A DNA stretch of 64,000 bases from Neonectria sp. B-13 (taxonomy: Eukaryota > Ascomycota > Sordariomycetes > Hypocreales > Nectriaceae), in contig NOKP01000058.1 in NCBI GenBank assembly GCA_002682825.1, positions 1 through 64,000 of the forward strand. Direction: 5' to 3'. Below the pieces are notes generated by a model. That model made no database searches, had not been told where the DNA came from, and saw nothing but the letters and a program-made list of their open reading frames with translations. Below, piece after piece: positions 24,083 through 36,400 of the stretch (position 1 is the stretch's first letter; each line of letters begins with the position of its first letter). The position numbers and the translations under genes were made by a program.

Positions 24083-26023
24083 TCATATAAAGGCTTCTAT
24101 AAAGCTTTCGACACGTCTGGCGTTCTCCCTCAGATAATTCTGCGTATGTGCCGATATCGTGCTCGCCCTCTTCCAGTCAGACAGCGTGACATCCTCCAGG
24201 CCTCTGTCGACATTGAACCGATGGTACTGGCCCCCGTCGCCAAATTGGCCATCGAGTCTTGTTGCTACCATTGTCGATGAGCTAGCCATTTTCTTCAAAG
24301 CATCAATGATTGACCGTCGGGTATCATTGATGCTTACAACTTTACCCAGTCCTGTTCCTATACTTAGTACCTGCATCTGGTCTTGACCCGGAAAAACGCG
24401 TTGTGCTTCTTCGATAAGAACCTCAGTGGGGTTGTTGTATCCAAACCCTGCGTCGATAAACTCGATTCCATCTCGTCCAACGCTAATCGGCTTGAAAAAG
24501 GTTGTTGCGGCAGACGTGGCACGGGCTACCTCCCAGATAGCACAGCCGTGCAGTCCGGCAGATCGGTCGTACGTGGTGAATAAGGTGGGTTTCGTGTCGA
24601 CATTGTCTTTAGAAATGGCCAAGACGACTCTGCTCACAATCAGTATTTCGTCCTGCTCGAGAATAGTTTCGGGGCCCTCTTACGTGTTGGTACAAAAGGG
24701 TGTTCTGAACTCCAAGCCCTTGTGCAAACAGGTATCCGCCGAGGAGAGTCCCCTCTCTCGGCGAGCTTTGCACTCCTGCTCAGAGCAATATTTTTTGACC
24801 GTCTCCTGAATCACTTTTTCCAGCGCAGTAGCCGAGAATGCTCCCCTGGGCGGGGCGGGAAGAACCGTTAGTTTCGGGATAAATGCCTTCTCAGCGACGT
24901 TTCGATACGCTTCGATGCAATCGTGAACGGTCATGCCGAGTCTGCCCAGCATGATTGCGATGATGCTATTAAGAGGTGAGTACGATGACATGAGCCAAGC
25001 AGATACTTGTTGCACTCACCCTCCAGTGCTCGTGCCGCCGATGAGATCGAAGTGATCGCAGGGTCGGGGTACTTTATCCATTCCATGTGTGGCTGCAATC
25101 TTCTCCATAATATTCTCTAGAATGATGAGGCTAGATATACCACGAACGCCTCCTCCATCTGTCATAGATAATAGAATTAGCGACTTTGGACAGAGTCAAG
25201 GGATCTTGTAAGTTAACCTAGTGATAGGATTCGTATAGGTCGGCTCGGGCCCCTTGTGGCAGGAACAGGGCTGGCGAAAGACTCGATCTGCTGTAACACT
25301 TCCCTCCTGTGCGATTCAATAATCAGTTTAACGTATTCACGCACGGCACAGCTCACGGGAGGCGGATAATCACGATCTCACGCACCAGGGAAGAAGATCC
25401 GCAGCGTCGGGGTCACGAAACTCGTCATGTGTCTCCTTGACAGTCGACCACCGCTCCCGAATGCAAGTGACCATGTCTTCGCTAAGCAGTCCCGCAGCAG
25501 CCACGTCGCAAAGCAAAGGCACGAGATCGTTGAGTCTGGAATGAAGTTGTCTGAGCGTGAGCTGAGCCCACGACTCTCCACCTTCGGATTGCGCGATTCT
25601 CCGAACAAACAAGAGCGACCTGTGGTAGTAGTAGAAGATGGATCTGTCGGAGAGATATGCCACGCCAGCCCTTCGCAATCCAAACTTTATGTCGATAATC
25701 TGCTGCAGTGCGGCCAAGAACGCTGGATTCTCTGTTACGGCGATGCTGTAGGCGCTTGGGTCGGAGAATGTGATACCGCCTTCGTGAAGGGTCTTCTCAA
25801 AAATAGCCTGACTGATGGCGAGGACGAGCTCGTCAAGCTTGAGCAAGCTATTGGCCAGATCATCTAGCTTCTGATGGCCGATTCTGGCAGAGTGGATATC
25901 TGAGATAGCAAGTAACTGCGCTAAGACATGTCAGTGTGAGGCAATTTAGGGCGGCCAACAAAGGCCATCAGGTCTGGTCTTACGTTGACTTTGTTGTTGT
26001 ATCTCTTCCATTGTCGATTCCAT
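24083..26023 (-). CDS. Patatin-like phospholipase, intact, six exons
   Basis: A lipid acyl hydrolase of the patatin family (Ser-Asp dyad). Splicing gives 543 residues: exons 26023-25984, 25920-25386, 25306-25218, 25158-25020, 24965-24684 and 24629-24083, stop TGA. All five introns (25921-25983, 25307-25385, 25159-25217, 24966-25019, 24630-24683; 54-79 bp) have GT..AG ends and keep frame. The fifth acceptor could instead be three bases upstream. Motifs: oxyanion DGGGVRG at residues 222-228, nucleophile GTSTGG at 263-268 (Ser265, split by intron 4), ARATSAATTFF, and FIDAGFGYNNP with catalytic Asp421. The first 190 residues form an unrecognised, probably helical N-terminal region. There is no NB-ARC or repeat domain. 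The start ATG has a good context (cacagccATGG). Codon usage is normal and there is no RIP damage, although RIP-mutated relatives flank it on both sides. Confidence 0.88.
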
Positions 26024-27201
26024 GGCTGTGTTTGAAGCTGTTAAGAAACCAGATCTGCGTGGCCTTCAGCCGACGTCCTCACAGAAACGTAGGTATGCGC
26101 GCTTTACTCTGAACTTGAGAGAATGTAGTTAAGATCGTGAATACGACTTGGTAAGGAGGGATTTTGCTCTTTGGTTTAGAGTATAGGGTCGCACGAAACA
26201 GTTGAGAAAATGAAAATGGGCCGACCCTGCTTTTTTAAGCATTAGAAAAACAACTGGGCGCAAGGACTATGTGACACAGTGTCAATATGGCTGCTGTGCA
26301 CTGGGGATACACTGGCCAAGCCATGAGAACTCAGCACGAGGTCCTGGAGGGTGCAGTGACAGATACGTGACGTAATGGTGCTTGGCCGCCCAAATTATGT
26401 GGCTCACAGATTCACAACGTCATTTTCCAACAAACAAGCTGGAGTGCTGGTATGGTGCCGAGTGTCACATCCGATGATTGGGATCTTAGGATGATGAGAA
26501 GCTCTTCATTTCTATCTATCCTAGCGGAAAGGAATGTCTTTATATACATGATTTGATCTTTAGGAAGGGATAGGAAACATGTCATCTAGGATGACTGGGT
26601 CGTTGACGGCATCAAGGTTCGTTAAGGGAGGTCAAAGAGGTCAGACTTTGGAAGACCAACGGGCAGAGGAACCTTGTGATGTTGATGAACCTTGTGATAG
26701 CCTATGCATGTGATACCGAGGCAAGAACTTGCCTTTAGACTTATCATGACCTCATCAATGCGTAATCTTCCTTCCGCAAGTGGATTGCTCATATCAGGTA
26801 TCACAACCAGTATACAGTCACACATACACTTCCTCCCACTGCGTCAAGTAACTCGGCCTCTGGACTGGGCCATCGGCTCCTAATATACCTTCGTTGACTT
26901 TGAATGCACCTTGATCATTAAACTCACGAGAAAGGAGATAAGTGACCTTGAGCTGTTGTTGGAAATGTGACATCTTTCATCTTCTCAATGTCACTTTTAG
27001 ACGATGAGTGAACAATTAGATACTGTGATTGTGATTATCTCTCTCAATGCGACTGTAGGTTGTCCTAACAGCAGAACGAGTTAGTGCCTATAGCAGTACT
27101 TCTTAATAAAACAAAAGGGGAGTTGTCACGCCCATTCCACCGGATGGTCCTCTCTAGGGCCCAGCTGCACCGCGTCCCAGACGGCCGCAATGATCTCACC
27201 G
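26024..27201. other. Non-RIP intergenic region upstream of the patatin gene
   Basis: Balanced composition. It should contain the promoter and 5' UTR of the minus-strand patatin gene. No convincing second gene was found; the minus-strand frame 26622-26825 lacks family features. Near 27124 the sequence TGTCACGCCC resembles the start of some fungal LTRs, but no partner end was identified. The region ends where the inverted repeat with copy A begins (27202). Confidence 0.5.
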
Positions 27202-29146
27202 GGACCCCTCAGCGGGCAAGGCGCAGAGGTCACTGACTATAGATGCTCTCTTAGCACTTAGCCTTACTATTACTTATCTTCTGCTTAATCATTAGAAAAG
27301 AGATTAAACTTTCTTCTACTCTTAAAGGTATAGATTAATATAGAATATATAGTTCTATCTTAAAGAAAGTAAATATATTAATATTTTTATTAAAATAATT
27401 TATTTAATCTTTTTATATAATAAGATTTAATAATTCTATAGATTTTAATTATTAATTATTTTAATATTTTTAATCTATTTATTAATTTTATTTTTTTAAT
27501 TATATTTATAAAAATATTTATTAATTTAATTAGATTATTTTTAATAATTAATAAAAAGTAATAATTTATAATACTTTTAATATATTATAAAGATTTTATA
27601 TTATATATAATAATAAATAATTTAGAATAATTAAATTCTAAAGTTATTTAGAAATTATATAATATTTATTTATATATTTTTTTAATTTTTTTAAACTTAT
27701 TTTAATTCTTATAAAAGATTCTTAAGTTATTAATTATAATAAGAATTAATATATAATAAAATCTAAGTATTTTTTTATAATCTTTTAATACTTATTTATA
27801 TATTTTTTCTATTTTCTTAGATTTATTTTAATCTTTATAGAAAAAACTTAAATTATTAATTATAATAAGAATTAATATATAATAAGATTTAAATACTTTT
27901 TTATTACTTTTTAATACTTACTTATATATCTTTTTTACTTTTTTAAATTTATTTTAATCTTTATAGAAAACTTAAGTTATTAATTATATTAAGAATTAAA
28001 GTATAATAAGATTTAAGTATTTCTTTTTTATCTTTTAATATTTATTTATATATTTTCTTTATTTCTTTAAATTTATTTTAATTTAAATAAAAGTTCTTTA
28101 AGTTATTAATTATACTAAGAATTAATATATAATAAGATTTAAGTACTTTTTTATAGTTTTTTAATACTTATTTATATATTTCTTTTATCTTTTTAAACTT
28201 ATTTTAATTTAAATAAAGATTCTTTAATTTATATAATAAAACTATTATTAATTTATTATTAATATATTAAATACTTATATTTAAAAGTACTTTTTATATT
28301 TATTCTATATATCTTTTTATATATAAAAGAAGCTTTTACTAAAAGATTTAATATTCTTTTAATATATTTATTAATATTAAGGAATTAATTATTATAAGTA
28401 TTAGTCTTACTAATTTATATTTCTACTAATTACTATCTAAGAATAATATCTATTTATATACTATTAAGTATATAAAGTAGCTATTTATTAATCCTTCTTA
28501 GGTTTTAATTATTAAGTACTAAAGTAGTAAGCTAATAAAGTCTAAGAATTATACTTTATTATAAGCTATTTTCCTAAGCTAATTAAACTATCTATTTACC
28601 CTTATTATTATTATTACTACTTTAAATAGATTATATTATAATTACTTATTATTAAGAAAGACTTAGAATTATAATAGATTAATAATATTAGTACTTTTAC
28701 TTTTAATCTCTTTAAATAAAACTATCTATATTATTATAATACTTTTCTACTTATAATCTAAAAGTAAATAGCTTAATATATTATAAGATTTTATTAGTTT
28801 ATCCTATTAGTATTTATAGATCTATATATATATTATAATATTAATACTCTTTTCCTAAAAGTATAAGATAGTTTATACTAATACTAAGAATAAGCTATTT
28901 AATAGCTTAAAGAGCTAATTATAGTTTAAGCTTAATATAAAGTAAGATTATATTATATTATACTTAGTATATAAGGCTATAAAACTTATTAAGTTTACTA
29001 TTATACTATTTCCTAAAAATAGTCTTATTAAGACTTAGATTAACCTTAATTAATTATTTAAACTTATCTAACTATATAAAATATAAAAGCTATATTATAA
29101 TTAGTATTACTTTATAATTATTAGATAGATAGTATTTTAAGATTAT
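27202..29146 (-). pseudogene. Copy B, 3' part: NB-ARC and TPR (RIP-inactivated)
   Basis: Minus-strand continuation of copy B. NB-ARC C-terminal half at about 28960-28260: QLFKLLNSLFLVLVQTILYF corresponds to the family GLPLALxQAGSYL segment, followed by INLLQFQVFLNNKQLQ (family LLRLWAFLDN) and SYFIYLIVYK (family HPVVHEW), with stops read as Q for description. TPR units follow at 28240-27660 (FYLNQNKFKKIKEIYK-type, 126-bp period). The 3' end is the inverted partner of 23516-24051. The only lesions obvious by eye are RIP-type transitions. R2 is inserted at its 5' side at 29147. Confidence 0.75.
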
Positions 29147-30108
29147 TTATAGTAATTTTAGCTTTAGTTAATATTATCTAATAGATTAAGATAATACAAT
29201 AGATAATATATAGCAGTTAATACAATAAGATACTATACCTAGTATTATTAATCCTAATAACTTAAATATAATAAGCTTTCCTAGTAATATAGTTTATATT
29301 AATATTATACCTTAAGCCTATTTTTATAACCTATCTAGGTCCCTCTCTTTAACCTTAATGTCCAATTCATAAAAAGCTTATCCTAAACTATAGTATATAT
29401 AAATAATTATCTCTCATTAAGATAATAAGTCCAGCTAACCTTCTTCCCTCCTTCTTAATATACTATAATATAGCATAATATAACTATAATACATTCTACT
29501 ATTACCTATTGTATCTTATAACCTAATAGTAAGAAATAGAGCTAAAAGGCATATAAAACAGAATACTATTACTCTCTAGATAGAGAGATTAAGCCTGCTA
29601 AGTATAAGCAGTAGCTTTACTAGGCTAGAATCTATAGCCTTAGTAGCTTTAAGTCTAGCTATACAATAGTTAATACTATCCAAATAGTACATCTAGCTAT
29701 ATTCAGCTACTGTTTACTCTTTAATGATAGAGCTACTAAGGTTAATAACATTAGCTTTATTATAGAGGAGAAGATACTGCTTAAAGCCCTTACTAAGTGA
29801 TTAGAGGCTAGGTTAAACAATAAAGATAATAAAGTTATTATTAATAAATTATCTAGAGAGGAATATGCCCTATGGTTCTAGGAGCTGCTGGGGTGTATGG
29901 AGCTAGTGCGGATGGCTAGCTAGTGCATTATGAAATCGAGGGGAAGGATCATATGGGGTTAAGGAAAAACTTAGACTGGATGGAAAAGGTAGATAGGTTT
30001 AGGTTAGATGTAAAGGTTAATAAAGAACTTTAAAACCAACTAGGCTTAAGATAAAGAAATCAATGTATAATACAGTAATTATTATATATTAGGTTCCCTT
30101 ATAGAGGG
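29147..30108 (+). mobile_element. R2 element, copy a
   Basis: A 962-bp element starting TTATAGTAATTTTAG and ending CCCTTATAGAGGG, flanked by a perfect 15-bp duplication gtattttaagattat (29132-29146 and 30109-30123). Copy C keeps the unoccupied site near 56410-56440 (agtatcttaaattatatat). One plus-strand frame in the second half is protein-like (SLDREIKPAKYK, VNNISFIIEEKILLKALTK, LSREEYALWF), with only RIP-type stops, so R2 may encode a protein of unknown family or derive from a gene. There is no A-tail and there are no terminal inverted repeats. Confidence 0.75.
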
Positions 30109-31701
30109 GTATTTTAAGATTATATATACCTATTATATTATCTTACTTATAGTTTTAATTAATATTATTAAAAATTAATAGTTAATTATTATTATTAGAT
30201 TATATAAGTTACTTTATTATACTTATAATAGTAGTATTAAGATTATTCTTATTATAAGCCTTAGACTGGTTCTAGTTTATACTAGGAATTTATCCTTTAG
30301 AGATCTAATTAATATAATTAGTAATACTTTCTTTAAGATAGTTCTTTAATCTACTATTAAACTAAAAGACTAAGCTAAATATAATCTAGTAATACTAAGT
30401 AAAATTAATAGTTAATTATATTTTCCTAATATTACTAAGTCTATATAGTATAAAGATCTTTCTTATTTATTAGGAATATAATTAATAAAAAAGAAGATAT
30501 TTCTCTAGATTAATAGTATTAAATAGTCTATTAATAAAGTTACTTAATATAAATATACTATTTAAGCTAAAGAGTATCTTATAAGAATTAAAGTCTTATA
30601 ATAATAGATTAAAAATAATATAATAGAAAATAAGAATATAATATAAGAACTTATAGTAATTAGGATTAACTAATATTACTTTCTTATAAAGCTATTTATA
30701 TATGTTTTTATCTATCTAAATATATCTTATAATATAATATATAGTTCAATTATTATTATAATATTATACTACTTCTTTAACTCTTTTAAGCTAATATCCT
30801 TAAGACTATAAGTAATATTAAAGTAATAATAATAGTTTTTATTATTAAGGCTAGATTTATTATAATAAAACTATTTTATTATTATCTTTATTTCTATTAT
30901 AAGCTTCTTTAAGATAGTCCTAATACTTAAGATATTATTATATATAGGCCTTAAGATAGGTATACTTATTCTAATTAATATTAAGTATAAAAGACTGCTC
31001 TATAACTAATTAGCCTAAATATCCTAAGCCTGATTTTAAAGTATATATATAGAGTTATTTATTCTTAGGGTATTATTAATAAACTACTCTTAAAAGAGCC
31101 TAATAATAATTAGATTAAAAAAGATAATTATAATAAATATAGCTTAATAGACTTATTATATCTTAGTAAAGTTATATAAATAAGCTAGTTTATAGGAATA
31201 ATAGCTTATTAGATATATTATATCTTTAGTTTCTTTACTTATTATATATATAAAGCTTATTAATTAGTTATATTATAAGGAAAAAAGAAAGTTAAAAACT
31301 TATACTTTATAAGCTATTTTAAATAGATCTTTAAGAAGTATATCTTTACTATAACTATTATCTATTAAAATTTACTTAATTACCTACTTTAGTACTATAG
31401 TATTAAATCTACTCTATAATTAGTTATTAATTTTAACCTTATAACTTTTCTTTTTAAATATCTTATTAAATAAGAATATATAAGTAATAATATATTTATT
31501 AATAGTTATTCTTAAGTACTTTAGTATAATAATAATTAAACTATTAGTATTAATACTATAGATTATATTAAAGTAATTATATAGCTTAAGTAAAAAGTTA
31601 AAATTAATAATAAATATAAGATTTTATAGAATTATTAATAAAGATAAACTATAAACTTTATTATTATTAAAGGTAAGTAAGTAAATATTAATATTAAGTA
31701 T
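30109..31701 (-). pseudogene. Copy B, 5' part: patatin domain (RIP-inactivated)
   Basis: Minus-strand start ATG probably became ATA at 31701-31699. The oxyanion motif is reduced to FNNNKVYSLSLLIIL, the nucleophile motif G-T-S-T-G-G to SINTNS, followed by SLIIIILKYL. Downstream patatin blocks align with copy A: FEQFINxTLRxNN-like sequence, then SLNNKNYYYYFNITYSLKDI. The patatin part ends near 30150, and the NB-ARC part continues beyond the R2 insertion. With copies A and C this shows that patatin, NB-ARC and TPR once formed one gene. Confidence 0.7.
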
Positions 31702-32367
31702 AATATTATAGTAAATAGTCTAGTATTAGTAAACTTAATAAAGTAGAAAGATAGAATAATCTTTATTATACTTATAGTTATCTAAAAGCTTAGCTAGAGA
31801 GTTATATTAGCATTAGGTATAGAGGACCTAGGTGATAGTTATAAGCTAAGAACTACTGTTAAGGCAATGCAGTGTTAGCTGTATATGGGCTTGACCTCTG
31901 TCTGTTAGCCTGACCTCTGTCTATTGGCCTGAGAGAGTGAGTAGGAGGGGAACCTTAGAAACCCCCTTATGGGACAGATGTCCTTGGGCGCTAGTAAAGG
32001 TTCAAGCTTTGGTCTGCTAGGGCAGGTACATTGACCAAGAGGACAATAGTGGACCTTAGGTATGTAAAAATAGACTAGAAGCTAGTTGTTTATGTATGCT
32101 GCTTTGTCCAAACGCATGCCTGGCATTCGATCTAATGCAGGCGTTTTGAAACATACACCTTGTACTCTCTGTTCTAGGATGGCTTAAACTCTAGGCTGCT
32201 AGTAGTTGTGGTAGTGGATCCAATTACCATGACCCCTCCTATGTCGAGATCTGCAGACTACTGTAATTATGGCTATTGTTAGATTTCAGCTGATTATCTT
32301 GTTGGCACACCCTTGGAATGCCGAACACTTCGTGGCTGATTGGTAGCCTGGACGAGTCCAGGGCCTA
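31702..32367. repeat. Duplicated upstream region shared by copies B and C
   Basis: About 0.66 kb that aligns with 58016-58733 beyond the start codons of both pseudogenes. Shared marks include gtaaaggttcaagctttggtct, gcaggtacattgac and gatttcagctgattatctt. RIP is lighter here than inside the genes. It probably holds the former promoter and leader. The B copy lacks about 70 bp present in C (near 58270). Homology stops at ggcctaag, where the Fot1-like element begins. Confidence 0.65.
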
Positions 32368-33480
32368 AGGTAACCACCCCACTTCTGGACCAGCCCCCAT
32401 TCTGGACCACTTTCCAGCCACTTTTTTTACACTTTCCTACCCATCTACCTTCATATTCTAACCGCATTTTCTCATGCTATGGTGCATCAATTGCGATATT
32501 ATTTATATCCCTTAGACCGTTATGCACAATTACCTTGAATCTGATATTCAAAATGCCATATTTGACGTAGAAAACGAATTATCTTAATGCGCTGCTGCGC
32601 AACGTTATGGCATTCCACGTTCAACTTTAGTCCATTGACTCAATGGCGTCTAAAGCCACCAAAATGCTCATTAGCACTTTCAAAAGCTCTCTGTAGACCA
32701 GGAAGCTAGTCTTATACAATGGGTCTTGGTCTAAGAAAGCCTGGGCTTCCCTCTAACACATGCCCAGCTCATTGACTTTGCTGGCTGGATTGCTGTCCTC
32801 AATAGCTAGCTTGAGCCCCTTGGGACTCACTGGATTGATGGCTTCTTATGTTGAAACCCTTGGGTTAAGACTCTTTGAGGTCAGAAGCTTGATCTTTCCT
32901 ATTTTAATGGATGGTGCAACAACTGAGAAAATCAAGAGCTTTTTTAAGTTCCTGGCTATCCCTGAAGTCAAGGCAATCCTCTGGGAAAATCGATACAACA
33001 TGGATGAAGCTGGCATTATGGAAGGGCAGGGATATAACGGCCTTGTGCTTGGAAGCTTAGAGCATAGGGTTGTGATGATTAAGAATCTGGGCTTGTGTTC
33101 CTGGATTACAATCATTGAGTGTATCTTAGTAGCCGGCTGGGCTTTGAGCCTACTTGTGATCTTCAAGGGAGTTACTGTTCAATAGTAATGGTTTCCAGAA
33201 GAGCTTGATTTCTTAAGCTCTTGGGACTTTACTTCTACTGAGAAGGGCTGGACTAATGACCATGTTGCCCTTGTGTGGCTTAAGACTGTTTTTATCCCCT
33301 AGACAATACCGAAAACTTCTTTATGAAACTTTCATCTTGTTCATTGAACTTATCTGTAAGACAACCATCGAAGATTGGCATAGCTGTTTTGCTGGGAGTT
33401 CGGAGGCATTGGACCCAGCCTTTACAGGCTGCTGCCGTTCGTGGAAAAGGAATTGGTGTTATGCCTCTCTAGTGGGAGTG
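32368..33480 (+). mobile_element. Fot1/pogo-type transposase remnant
   Basis: A Tc1/mariner superfamily transposase with CENP-B-like DNA-binding part. From 32543 a frame reads FDVENELS, stop, CAAAQRYGIPRSTL (psq helix-turn-helix), then FQKLSVDQEASLIQWVL and LGFPLTHAQL (second helix-turn-helix). A frameshift near 32905 moves to the frame of 32760-33185, which contains FLAIPEV, YNMDEAGIMEGQGYNGLVLG (first catalytic Asp) and CSWITIIECI. After a TAG at 33183 the frame continues to LVWLKTVFIP near 33290. The second and third catalytic residues are missing, so the element is 3'-truncated at the Helitron junction. A possible 5' terminal repeat starts taaccaccccacttctggacc at 32370. Confidence 0.75.
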
Positions 33481-36400
33481 TTCCTTCTTTAAGACTATAA
33501 AGGATATATAGTTATAGAAGCAAAGGTCTTGGAGGATTGGGCTGTGGTGTTTGTACGCTTTTAAGTAGGGCAACTTAAAGCTGTCTGCTTGGAAATAGAT
33601 GTTGTCTGGTTGCGGCTCTCGACCAAGTGCTGATAGTGCTTCCTGCAGACCTGGCCAGTGTCTGGCGCAGGCCTAGTACATAGAATTGAGATGCACCTAG
33701 GTCTAAGCTAGAACATTTGTAAAATCAGTCCTAAAGCCGAGCAGATAGCTAAGTACCTTAGGTTGTAAGAGCTCTCTGCTTATGAAAATTCGGTTTGTAA
33801 TGCATAGTAAGAACGATTTGGTTTCATCTTCTATCATTGATGCTAATATGGTACCTAGATTGCTAGGTTCCCCTTGCTGTTAGTGGGCTAGGTCTAATAG
33901 CTCTGTGGCAAAGGTGAGCCACTTCTATATAGGAGTGTTAAGCTTTGTAGTATAGTTGCAGATGTAGTGTATGAGTACTAGCCCTTTTTTTTGCATAAGA
34001 ATTATTAATACATTATGGTTGTGCTATAGCCCTATGGCTATACTCTGGTTATACTGATTGACCATATAATGATCTCTCTTTACTTTGAGTAGGCTGTTGT
34101 CTATAAAGCTAGTCTCTGGCATAAGTCTCTAAGGAGCCTAGAAATAGTATAGCTGTGTTTTACACTTTGCTAGGCCTGCCTTTAAAACTTCCTTAATAGA
34201 GTACTTGATATATGTAGTAGTATGGTAATGGACCTAGCAGTGAGATGCAATAAAGTTGGCCTTGTGCTTAAACCTCTCTGATAACTACTCTGCGTTGTGC
34301 ATTAGCTCAGGCTCGACTACAGTAGTCTTCTTGCCGCACTCTACTGCCTCCTTCACCAAGGCCTTGTTTAGGGTCTTGGTAAATATATTGTCCATGAAGC
34401 TCTTGACCTTCGACTGGTATTCTCCCTTATTGGGATCAGCTATGTTGTAGACGAGATCCGATAGGGCTAGGTTGCTATCTAACTAGAGTAGGCCATGTAG
34501 GTGAAGAGCCCTGTGGTCGTTGGTCTCGACGGTCGCATAATAATGGCTTACATTCCTGTAAATAGATGGTCGTCCAACGTGAACGTAATGCTTGAAAAAA
34601 AGAGAGATCTTGTGGAAGAAGAAGAGCGTTGAGCTGAGAGGGTTGTGGACCGAGAGGGTTGTCACCTGCAGCAATGTGCTTAGAGTATGAAGCAATGCTC
34701 TAGTGGCCTTATTATCCTGTCCCCTATGTGCCACGAGCTTTAGCTTCATTGGGTTGTTAATGTCATTGGGATTTAAGGTAAACCAGATGGCTGTAAGGCT
34801 GAATGCTACTATCATTGACTAGATCTTCTTCTGTATAGATAGGCAGCTCTTGTTTGATAAAGGATGTTGGCTACTATAGAGTAAGAGTTCCTTTATAAGT
34901 GCGATAATGTCCCTGTCTATGGTCTTTCCTGTCTTGAACATCTCCTTTTGCACTTTGCGTAAGCACTTGGGCGTTAGCCTCTAGTGTATTCCCTTAACAC
35001 GCTGAAATGCTGACTGCTTTAGGCGGCCCTAGGCAATCCACTGGTTCTAAGACCTTACCATCATATTGAATACAAGGAAGGAGAAGGCAGGGTGTTGGGT
35101 ACAATGCCCACCGTGCTACTGTAGAACAACTTTGGCCTAAGACTTTATGGTCATATCTTGTATTAGGAGATTCACTGGATTTCCTATCTTGTTCTGGTCT
35201 ACTACTTGTGGTCTACTGTGGCTATAGGGGAAGCAGTTAGGGAAGGTTTTTGGGAAATACTCTGGGGAAAAGCTGTCTGCAAACTCGCGACCATGTAATA
35301 CCTGGATGAATGGATGCCCTGAGGAGCCATGAACCTGCATTGATGGGGCCTCACCTGCACCACTTTTGTAGCTATCGTTGAACTGGTGCTCTGCCTGTAG
35401 GGCTATACTGATGAACTCTAGCTTGTCCTGCTCTGTGAAGGCAGCCTGCTCGTTGATCGGGAACATCGCTGAGGAGCGCAGCTTAAACACTCGCTCTGAC
35501 GTTTCCTCAGCCATTGCCTTCTCTAAGCTAGGGAGTTGTTGTACGCTATGCAGCATAGGCTCAGATTGTCCAAGGTTATACTTAGACCTTTCTGCTAGCT
35601 CTATTGCAATGTCCTTGACTGATGACGCTTGACTAGGAGGGTCCTGCCCTCGATCTATTGGAGGTACAATCTATGCTGTCCGTATAAGCTCTTCTACAGT
35701 CTCTTCTTCCCTTACTATGTGTTAGTAGGCTTGTGTTAGTATATTGCTACTGTCTTCAAAGGCCTAACTTTCTATCTCCTCTTTGTTGATTATGATATTA
35801 ATGTAAAGGGGGTTGTTTGCTTATAGCTGCTATAATGCTGTACGGATGGCGCTAGGTTGAATGCTGAGCAGTTTGTTTACATCTGGAGGCGTGGGCTACT
35901 CTAGGCTAGTCTAAATCATATGCACCTGCTCTAATGTTAATATAAGTGGGTATAGTAGGATTGTGGTAGCTAAAGACTCTATATTGTTAGGGAATACTAT
36001 AATGTGACCTGTAATATGCTTCTAATATGTTAGGCCGGTCAGTTGGCCACATTGGATGTTAAACTTAGTGATAAACCTATATGCTGCATTAAGAGAGATT
36101 AGCTTCTCCTTGAGAGGGGTAAGGTCTTTCAGCTCCTTTGGATACCTATGCTTGCAGCTGATGAGCATTATGCTCCTTATGCATGCCTCTGGGACTCTGC
36201 TTTAGTCAAAAGCTGCTTAACAGGTAAAGTATATTGGTACTATGGTCTTACTGTCTCCCTCTAGGAAGTATCTCTTATACACTAGTAAGTTGGTTATTGC
36301 TGAATGAAATCTCATTAGGCAATGCCCTTTTCCAGTCGATGTGGTCTAGGTCTTGTGGCTTCTTCTGTAGATAGCAAATAGAGCATATTACTATCTCTAT

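Noticed and set aside
24159..25867. Several plus-strand open frames (24159-24386, 24426-24809, 25427-25867)
   Set aside because: They lie opposite the spliced patatin exons, whose motifs and intron phases are fully consistent on the minus strand.
34256..34450. Plus-strand frames 34256-34450 and 35378-35632 as genes
   Set aside because: Opposite strand of Helitron coding blocks that carry recognisable motifs.
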